Shown: positions 59,077 to 64,000 of the stretch, one piece after another
How positions within the stretch are numbered: position 1 is the stretch's first letter
Layout of the letters: the number at the start of each line of letters is the position of its first letter
DNA from: Marinovum algicola
GTDB taxonomy: Bacteria > Pseudomonadota > Alphaproteobacteria > Rhodobacterales > Rhodobacteraceae
Direction of reading: 5' to 3'
DNA: 64,000 nt
Assembly (NCBI RefSeq): GCF_900109145.1
Contig: NZ_FNYY01000005.1
Location: 219,479 to 283,478, forward strand
Made by a program: the position numbers and the translations under genes
The notes under the pieces: generated by a model
Told to the model about the DNA's origin: nothing
Seen by the model: the letters and a program-made list of their open reading frames with translations, nothing else
Database searches by the model: none

Positions 59077-59145
59077 GGGGCCTATATACGTGCTTGACCC
59101 AACGCTGATTTGAGCCTATATTGGTGTCAGACAGGAGATGACGCC

Positions 59146-60060
59146 ATGCTCGCCAAGTTTGAAAGCCTCTACGATCTGTTCGAAGCCTTCCCCGATGAAC
59201 AGTCGTGCCTCGACCATCTGCGGGCAATCCGCTGGCGTGACGGTGAGTTCTGCCCGCACTGCGACGGTGAACGCATCTATCATTTCTCGGACCGCAAGAC
59301 TTTCAAGTGCGGGGACTGCCGCAAGCGCTTTTCGATCAAAGTAGGAACGATTTTTCATGACACGAAACTGCCGCTTCGCAAGTGGTTCATGGCCATTTGG
59401 CTGATTACCAATCACAAGAAAGGTGTCGCATCAACTACGCTTGCGCGTGACCTCAAAATCACCCAAAAAAGCGCGTGGCACGTCCTGCATCGCCTGCGCC
59501 ACGCGGCCCGCACTCAATCGTTCAATGCGCCTCTAGATGGCTTCGTTGAAAGCGATGAAACGTATGTGGGCGGCAAAGAGAAGAACAAACACGCCAACAG
59601 GCGCCAGCCCGGGTCACAAGGCGGCGCGAATAAATCTGTCGTGCTCGGGGTTCTCAAGCGCGACGGCGAGCTTCGCGCGGAAGTCGTAAAGGATACAACG
59701 GCCAAAACAGTGCAGGGTGTGGTGCGTGAGAATGTGAAACCCGGTTCTATCCTGTTCACTGATGAGCACCGTTCGTATCAAGGGCTGGCGAAAGACTATG
59801 GGCACTTCACGGTCAACCACAGCGCGGGTGAATACGTGGTCGCAGATGTGATCCACAGTAACTCAATCGAGAGTGTCTGGGCGCTGCTGAAACGCCAAAT
59901 CATCGGTATTCACCACTACGTATCCCCCAATCACCTGTCCAAGTACGTGGATGAAATGACGTGGCGCTTTAATCGGCGTGACATGGACCCCTGCGACCGT
60001 ATGAATGATGTTTTCACCTGCATTGAAGGCCGGTTGCCTTGGAAGGTGCTGACGGCATGA
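59146..60060 (+). CDS. IS1595-family transposase
   Basis: A 304-residue transposase with an N-terminal zinc ribbon (CPHC and CGDC) and the ISXO2-like catalytic domain: D137 in ESDETYVGG, D206 in LFTDEHRSY, and N239/E242 in HSNSIESVWALLKRQ. The start before LAKFESLYD has AGGAG upstream. It overlaps the next gene by four bases (ATGA). It should catalyse cut-and-paste or copy transposition of its element. Confidence 0.94.
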   Translation: MLAKFESLYDLFEAFPDEQSCLDHLRAIRWRDGEFCPHCDGERIYHFSDRKTFKCGDCRKRFSIKVGTIFHDTKLPLRKWFMAIWLITNHKKGVASTTLARDLKITQKSAWHVLHRLRHAARTQSFNAPLDGFVESDETYVGGKEKNKHANRRQPGSQGGANKSVVLGVLKRDGELRAEVVKDTTAKTVQGVVRENVKPGSILFTDEHRSYQGLAKDYGHFTVNHSAGEYVVADVIHSNSIESVWALLKRQIIGIHHYVSPNHLSKYVDEMTWRFNRRDMDPCDRMNDVFTCIEGRLPWKVLTA

Positions 60061-60242
60061 CAAGCGACAAGCGTAAGACTGAACCGCCGCTGTATCTGGA
60101 TATGGATTTTGAGGAAACCCTTTCGCGGTTCGCCAGGGTGAAGCCCGATGAAGTCAGGGAAAGCATAGAGCGGTCAAAACAGAAAAAGCCGCCGGGGGAA
60201 AAGCCCGCCCGGCGGCGACCCAAAAAGGAAGGATCAAGTTAG
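60057..60242 (+). CDS. small passenger protein of the IS1595 element
   Basis: A 61-residue basic protein: TSDKRKTEPPLYLDMDFEE then LSRFARVKPDEV and a Lys/Arg/Pro-rich tail. ATG overlaps the transposase stop (ATGA), so it is translationally coupled. I recall similar short proteins next to IS1595 transposases, which suggests an accessory or regulatory role in transposition. No enzyme motif is present. Confidence 0.7.
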   Translation: MTSDKRKTEPPLYLDMDFEETLSRFARVKPDEVRESIERSKQKKPPGEKPARRRPKKEGSS

Positions 60243-60690
60243 TTGGCACTTCCCCGCTTGCAGCTTAGGTGCACGCCAGATATTGTGCGGGACGTTACCC
60301 GCAGCACCGCCAGTAGCCCGACACGTTCTCGACCTTGCCGAAGCGAAGGCGCGTATGCGGTCGGACGTAATGGCAACAGCGCTCGGCCATTGTCATACTC
60401 CTTATGACAGGCCTTGAAATGATGCAGGAATTGGCGTAAGTTTCCCCCGATTGAGGGAGACAATTCCTGCATCACGGGACGCATACGGCCACGGATAGGC
60501 GTCGTCCCGAACCGGAACCGGCCCTGCTTTGGTGCGTCAACACCTCGGCAGGGCCGTTCTACGCTCCGACCCTTCACGTCTAAACCATATCCCGAATGCG
60601 CGATCTCTTCAAGCATTTGTATCCAGTGAATGGACACGCGCGTGCCGCCGGTGTATGCTGCCCTCAGTGAACATTCGGAGATCGCACGTC
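60243..60690. other. 448-bp gap inside the IS element with a long inverted repeat
   Basis: No credible gene. GATGCAGGAATTG at 60421-60433 is perfectly repeated in inverted orientation at 60461-60473, with a short inner stem (TCCC/GGGA) between. The rest carries no recognisable pattern. It could hold the promoter or a structured RNA for the passenger gene at 60691. Confidence 0.45.
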
Positions 60691-61170
60691 ATGCCCGATA
60701 ACGCGTTGGAAAAAGCCGAGAATTTGAAGTTTGAAATGGCTGAGCGCATCACCGCGCTTGAGGCCGATCTGACAGAAGCTCGCGCCGAATTGGCGCGGGC
60801 CGAGCGATTCATTTCCGAATACCACGCCTTCATGTCTGGTGATACGCCGCCCGAATCCTTGGAGGAAGAATCGCCCGAGGTGGTAACGCCAGCACGGAAG
60901 CGCCCGCGAAATCCGCCGAAAGAAAAGGTCGCTGAATTGTCTGTGGAGATCATTCGTGAGCGCGGCGAGCCTATTCCGCGTGACGACTTGTACGAAGCGC
61001 TTGACGAGCGCGGTCTGCACATCGAAGGGAAAGACCCGCGAATGGTGCTGAGCACGATGCTGTGGCGTCAGCCAGAGACAGTGGTTCGTTTGAAGCGTGG
61101 GGGATACTGGCCCGCAAATGATCCGCTGCCGGAGGGCGAAGAACTCGCAGCGCGCGCGGCTTCTGAGTGA
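60691..61170 (+). CDS. IS1595 passenger with coiled coil and HARE-HTH-like domain
   Basis: A 159-residue protein. Residues 1-50 form a coiled coil (PDNALEKAENLKFEMAERI and onward, heptad-like). After a Pro/Glu-rich linker, residues about 85-150 read AELSVEIIRERGEPIPRDDLYEALDERG and LSTMLWRQPETVVRLKRGGYWP, the pattern of the winged-helix HARE-HTH/HB1 domain (A..I......P....L...L...G......P.......L......F.....G.W). Such domains bind DNA or restriction-like partners. It may regulate the transposase or the target. Its place in the element, with its own start, suggests a passenger gene. Confidence 0.65.
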   Translation: MPDNALEKAENLKFEMAERITALEADLTEARAELARAERFISEYHAFMSGDTPPESLEEESPEVVTPARKRPRNPPKEKVAELSVEIIRERGEPIPRDDLYEALDERGLHIEGKDPRMVLSTMLWRQPETVVRLKRGGYWPANDPLPEGEELAARAASE

Positions 61171-61217
61171 GCCGCGCGATCATCTTGGGTCACGCAGGTA
61201 TATAGGGCCCCAAATTT

Positions 61218-61970
61218 GTGATTATAAGTTTTGAGGAAATGATCGTTCGATGTATTGACGACGATGCCAAAAACAATATCCGTGAAGCAATTCGCTGCTA
61301 CGAAACCGGCGCCTATCGTGCAGCCATCGTGTCGGCATATGTGAGTGTTTGCTTTGATCTAATATCGAAAATTAGAGGGCTGGCATTCGATGGCGATATT
61401 GAAGCCAACACCCTTGCGGACAAATTGGATAAGTTGCAAGAGCAACAGCGACTTGGAAACACTCAAGCAATTAAAGGCTTGCTCGAATTTGAACGCAACC
61501 TTCTCGAGAACTTTCGCGATAGGTTCGATTTTTTTGGCCACCAAGAATTCGAGGAGTTGAGTCGCTTGCGTGCTGACCGAAATCGGTGCGCGCACCCAAC
61601 GTTTTTTCATGGAGCTCAGCCCTACTCGCCGCCGGCAGAACTGGCACGACTGCACATTAGATCAGCGCTGAGCTATGTTCTGTCGCAGCCAGCACGACAA
61701 GGCAAGGCAGCGCTGGACAACCTTAGAACTGTAATTGTATCGCCTTATTTCCCAGACGATCTTGATGATGCAGTCGTGCGTTTGCGCGGAACTGAAATTG
61801 GGAATGCCCGAGAACCACTAATCCGTGCGTTCGTAGATGACCTCGTATTTGGCTGGCCGGATGCGAGTAATCCCCTCTATCAGCACGACAATGCGCTTGT
61901 TGCTATCGAGGCAAGCACGGCATGTCGGAAGGCACTTTTTACAACTGGAAAGCCAAGTTCGGCGGCATGA
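61218..61970 (+). CDS. HEPN-like protein, 5' separated and 3' truncated by IS elements
   Basis: A helical protein of 250 codons. ETGAYRAAIVSAYVSVCFDLISK fits the first half of a HEPN fold (key pattern AYRAAIVSA...V..D.I.K) and R121-N-R-C-A-H126 is the Rx4H motif that in active HEPN proteins is an RNase centre. The GTG start at 61218 shares its first G with the IS duplication, and AGAGAGAG lies on the far side of the IS at 59061-59068. The last 19 codons (from about 61912) come from an IS3 remnant. The gene is lower in GC than its neighbours, a sign of transfer. RNA cleavage is an inference. Confidence 0.7.
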   Translation: MIISFEEMIVRCIDDDAKNNIREAIRCYETGAYRAAIVSAYVSVCFDLISKIRGLAFDGDIEANTLADKLDKLQEQQRLGNTQAIKGLLEFERNLLENFRDRFDFFGHQEFEELSRLRADRNRCAHPTFFHGAQPYSPPAELARLHIRSALSYVLSQPARQGKAALDNLRTVIVSPYFPDDLDDAVVRLRGTEIGNAREPLIRAFVDDLVFGWPDASNPLYQHDNALVAIEASTACRKALFTTGKPSSAA

Positions 61971-62006
61971 CGGTGTCAGAGGCCAAGCGGCTGAAGACGC
62001 TCGAGG
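61905..62006 (+). pseudogene. IS3-family orfA remnant
   Basis: In the frame starting AAG at 61913 the sequence reads KHGMSEGTFYNWKAKFGGM and then TVSEAKRLKTLE, the centre of an IS3 OrfA helix-turn-helix protein (key pattern KHG.S..TFY.WK.K.GGM....A.RLK.LE). The start of the gene and everything after are missing: the left side joins the HEPN-like gene and the right side is cut by an IS21 end at 62007. Confidence 0.85.
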
Positions 62007-62098
62007 TGCGCATTCCAGAGAAGTTGGGCGGTCATTCCACGTGATCGTGGGCAGCGATTCCACGGCATCGTGGGCACCCATTCCATGAACTTGGGCAG
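62007..62098. repeat. IS21 terminal repeats
   Basis: Four copies of ATTCCA start at 62012, 62034, 62057 and 62080, 22-23 bases apart, each followed by a TGGGC block. This is the multiple-repeat end of IS21-family elements, where the transposase binds. The element end is TGCGCA at 62007-62012, with TG as IS21 termini have. Confidence 0.8.
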
Positions 62099-62119
62099 GT
62101 GACCGACCTGGTCATGGGA

Positions 62120-62884
62120 TCAAGCTTGCCCAACTTGGTCAAGCGGTTTTGTGGTGCTCATTTTTCGTCGCATGCTTTCTCCGGTCAGGGTGAGGCGGTG
62201 GGCGTTGTGGACCAGGCGGTCGAGGATGGCGTCGGCGAGGGTCGGGTCGCCGATGGCCTCGTGCCATTGGTCGACCGGCAACTGGCTTGTGACGATGGTG
62301 GAGCCGCGGCCCTGCCGGTCCTCGAGAATTTCCAGGAGATCACGGCGTTCGGTGGCGGTCAGCACCGACAGGCCCCAGTCGTCCAGGATCAAGACCTCGG
62401 TGCGCTCGATGGATTTCAGAACGCGGGCGAGCCGACCGTCGCCACGGGCGATGGCCAATGCCTGGAAGAGCCGGGGAACGCGGTGATACATGACCCGGCG
62501 GTCATCGCGGCAGGCCTTGTGGCCGAGCGCGCAGGCAATCCAACTTTTCCCCAGGCCTGTTGGCCCAGTGATCAGCAAATTCTCGCGCCGGTCGATCCAG
62601 CCGCCGTCGATGAGGTGCGCCATGACCGATTTGTCGATGCCGCGCGGGCTGCGCATGTCGATATCCTCGACGCATGCAGCCTGCCGAAGCGCCGCGAACC
62701 GCAGCCGTGTCGCCAGCTTCTTGGCACTGCGCTCGGTCGCCTCTCGATCCACGAGCAGGCCCAGTCGCTCTTCAAAGCTGAGGTTTTCGAACGTGGCCCC
62801 GGCGCGGCGCTGTTCGTCCAGCGCCTTGGCCATGCCGGTGAAGCCGAGGGCCTCGAGCCGGTCGGATGTGGGATGTGTCAGCAA
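62120..62884 (-). CDS. istB: IS21-family ATP-binding helper IstB
   Basis: A 254-residue AAA+ protein: Walker A GPTGLGKSW, Walker B LILDDWG and sensor TSQLPVDQWHE. The N-terminus LEALGFTGMAKALDEQ is family-typical. It assists IstA in target capture and integration. It is intact, unlike its partner. Its start lies 14 bases after the istA stop. Confidence 0.95.
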   Translation of the reverse strand: MLTHPTSDRLEALGFTGMAKALDEQRRAGATFENLSFEERLGLLVDREATERSAKKLATRLRFAALRQAACVEDIDMRSPRGIDKSVMAHLIDGGWIDRRENLLITGPTGLGKSWIACALGHKACRDDRRVMYHRVPRLFQALAIARGDGRLARVLKSIERTEVLILDDWGLSVLTATERRDLLEILEDRQGRGSTIVTSQLPVDQWHEAIGDPTLADAILDRLVHNAHRLTLTGESMRRKMSTTKPLDQVGQA

Positions 62885-62897
62885 GGGGTTCTCCTTC

Positions 62898-63683
62898 TCA
62901 GTGGTAATAATTCTGACCCCGGATGTTGGGGTGCTGCAGGGGAAGTTCTTCGGTTTCGGGCTCCAGAAAGGCCCGATCGAGGCCCGTCTTCAGGATCGAC
63001 CGGATCGAGGACACCGACCGCGCCTTGATCGTCACGCCCCGGCGACAGGCCGCGTCGAGGCGTTCCGGCTCAAAGCTCTTGGCCAGCGACAGAACGCCCA
63101 GGCAGGTGCGGAACCCCTGTTCCGGGTGGGGCCGATCCTCCATGACGATCTGGCAAAACGCGGCGACGGATGGCCCCAGCTTTTCGGCGCTGGCCAGGAT
63201 GCGCGCCGGGGTCCATTCGGCATAGCGGCGGTGAGAGGACGGCATGTGGTCAGGCACCGTCACATGGCTGCGCCGCCCGGGATTGCGGGCGTGGCTGGCC
63301 ACGCGCTTGCCGCGATGGAAGATTTCCACCGTGGTCCGGGTAAGGCGGAGATCGACCTTCTGCCGGATCAGACCGAAGGGCACCGAATACCAGCACCCGT
63401 CCGCCTCGATATGATAATCCGGCGCGACACGGGCCCGTTTCCAGCGGGCAAAGACGTAGGGGGCCGCCGGCAGCGGCAGCAGGTTCGGGCGATCCAGCGT
63501 GGCAAAGAGATCGGCGCGGCTGGCCCCGTAGTCGCGCATGATCCGCGTGTTCAGATCGTCGAGCAAGGGCCGGATCGCCGCGTTCAACTCAGCCAGAGAG
63601 AAGAACCGCCGGTTCCGCAGCCGCGCCAGGATCCAGCGCTGCGAGACCTGAACGGCGACCTCGACCTTCGCCTTATCCGGCAT
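62898..63683 (-). pseudogene. istA: IS21-family transposase IstA, C-terminal part only
   Basis: The remaining 261 codons start at [20 protein letters not shown] and include [12 protein letters not shown] and [13 protein letters not shown]. This is the second half of the roughly 510-residue IstA, after the catalytic domain. The N-terminus including most of the DDE residues is missing at the IS110 junction near 63683. An ATG at the junction makes it look like a complete gene, but it is not. Confidence 0.85.
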
Positions 63684-63926
63684 GATAGAATCGGCGCTTC
63701 GAAACCCTGCCAGTCTGTGCAGATCGGAGATAGGGTAGCACCATCCGGGATTTGGGGCGCCGGGAGCACGAAAGTGCGGGCAGACCGAGCTTGAGACATG
63801 GGCTGCGAGCCCGAAGCTTTATCTGGTCGCCCCTGCGGCTTGCCCGGATGTGCCGAGAGCACGGATCTGTAGTTGCCGCGTGCCCGCCTGCTCCCACGAC
63901 GTGAATGCTTTTGAAGTGGAGGGAGT
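63684..63926 (+). ncRNA. candidate IS110 bridge RNA region
   Basis: A 243-base non-coding leader ahead of the IS110 recombinase. It contains a GCAC-GAAA-GTGC tetraloop stem (63766-63777) and a GGGCT-GCG-AGCCC stem (63800-63812) plus weaker pairings. Position and folding fit a bridge RNA, which has two loops matching target and donor. Guide loops cannot be assigned without the element's other end and the target. Confidence 0.55.
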
Positions 63927-64000
63927 ATGCGGATCATAGGAATGGACATTCATCGGGACTTTGCCGAAGTGGTGGCGCTGGAAGGTACCGCGCTGACCCA
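63927..64000 (+). CDS. IS110-family recombinase, N-terminal part
   Basis: The first 24 residues read MRIIGMDIHRDFAEVVALEG and continue off the window. The start D in GMDIH is the first catalytic Asp of the RuvC-like DEDD domain of IS110 recombinases. GGAGGG lies five bases upstream of the ATG. The Ser-containing second domain is outside the window. Confidence 0.9.
   Translation, partial: MRIIGMDIHRDFAEVVALEGTALT

Larger units (their letters stand above)
59077..61210 (+). mobile_element. complete IS1595-type element with two passenger genes
   Basis: The element is 2,134 bp. Imperfect 26-bp inverted repeats (59077-59102 and 61185-61210, 23 of 26 matching) begin GGG and are flanked by an exact 8-bp duplication CAAATTTG at 59069-59076 and 61211-61218. 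Eight-base duplications and GGG-type ends are IS1595 hallmarks. It carries the transposase (59146), a 61-residue gene (60057) and a 159-residue gene (60691). A good promoter, TTGACC-N17-TATATT (59094-59122), overlaps the left inverted repeat and should drive the transposase. Intact ends suggest a recent and possibly active insertion. Confidence 0.92.
62007..63683 (-). mobile_element. IS21-family element, interrupted by IS110 at its istA end
   Basis: The element reads istA then istB on the minus strand. Its right end with four repeats is at 62007-62098. The istA gene loses its N-terminal half at about 63683, where an IS110-type element begins. The rest of istA may lie beyond that element. IS21 elements make TG...CA ends and short duplications. 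Confidence 0.85.
63684..64000 (+). mobile_element. IS110-family element, left part
   Basis: It begins at the break in istA near 63684 and runs off the window. About 243 non-coding bases precede the transposase start at 63927. In the IS110 group the left end is non-coding and encodes the bridge RNA that guides target and donor choice. Element ends of this family lack inverted repeats, so the exact boundary is approximate. Confidence 0.8.

Noticed and set aside
60239..60637. Minus-strand frame inside the IS element
   Set aside because: It covers the inverted repeat and has no motif or ribosome-binding site; it is probably not translated.
62012..62085. Four regular repeats resembling a short CRISPR array
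   Set aside because: The repeats are only a few conserved bases with no spacers of uniform length, and they lie at an IS21 end next to istB, which explains them. No cas genes are present.

Overview
The window is GC-rich DNA that reads as the chromosome of an alphaproteobacterium of the order Rhodobacterales (Roseobacter/Paracoccus relatives). Support for this comes from the ethylmalonyl-CoA pathway pair ecm and ccr, a class I lysyl-tRNA synthetase, a LuxR/LuxI pair preceded by a small overlapping gene, an NDUFS4-type complex I accessory protein, a DUF3309 microprotein and housekeeping genes (rimO, uvrB, nadD, gcvTHP, ettA). The genus cannot be fixed from the sequence alone.

Bases 1-10.6 kb hold envelope and lipoprotein genes, a 2-hydroxyacid dehydrogenase, a purine nucleoside phosphorylase, a GGDEF-EAL protein and then ethylmalonyl-CoA mutase, a PlsB-like acyltransferase and crotonyl-CoA carboxylase/reductase. 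From 10.8 to 12.4 kb lies a quorum-sensing locus: a CtrA-type box, a 71-residue gene overlapping luxR, and luxI behind a hairpin that covers its ribosome-binding site. From 12.5 to 19.1 kb are a RecD-like helicase, rimO, a conserved hypothetical, thymidine kinase, a DUF2254 membrane protein, a gamma-glutamylcyclotransferase-like protein and a cysteine-poor Rrf2 regulator. A tandem glycine riboswitch (about 19.16-19.32 kb) precedes gcvT-gcvH-gcvP.

From 24 to 34 kb are an IMPase-family phosphatase, the tesA/ybbA/ybbP-type lipase and ABC cluster, cspA with a clear terminator, a geranylgeranyl-reductase-like flavoprotein, an L,D-transpeptidase, trxC, and several small genes, one of which joins a helical N-terminus to an Rmf-like tail. 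A frameshifted RAYT transposase ends inside a two-hairpin REP unit (34.2-34.7 kb). From 34.8 to 58.5 kb the content is mostly core: ettA, a MOSC protein, nadD, PBP4-type dacB, terB, lysS, a 761-residue beta-helix protein, a ClpP-like protein lacking its serine, small stress and monooxygenase-like genes, uvrB, the NDUFS4 homologue, a CHASE hybrid histidine kinase, a MYG1 protein and a GNAT acetyltransferase.

The last 5.4 kb, starting at a tRNA-Arg(TCT), is accessory and made of mobile DNA. A complete 2,134-bp IS1595-type element has 8-bp target duplications, 26-bp inverted repeats and two passenger genes. It sits directly at the GTG start of a HEPN-like gene (R121-x4-H126), separating it from its ribosome-binding site. 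The 3' end of that gene runs into an IS3 orfA remnant, which is cut by an IS21 element, whose istA is in turn cut by an IS110-family element. The IS110 leader (63684-63926) has the position and folding expected of a bridge RNA. The most interesting parts of the window are this IS nest, the IS1595 passenger with a HARE-HTH-like domain, the HEPN gene, and the CtrA/hairpin wiring of the quorum-sensing locus.
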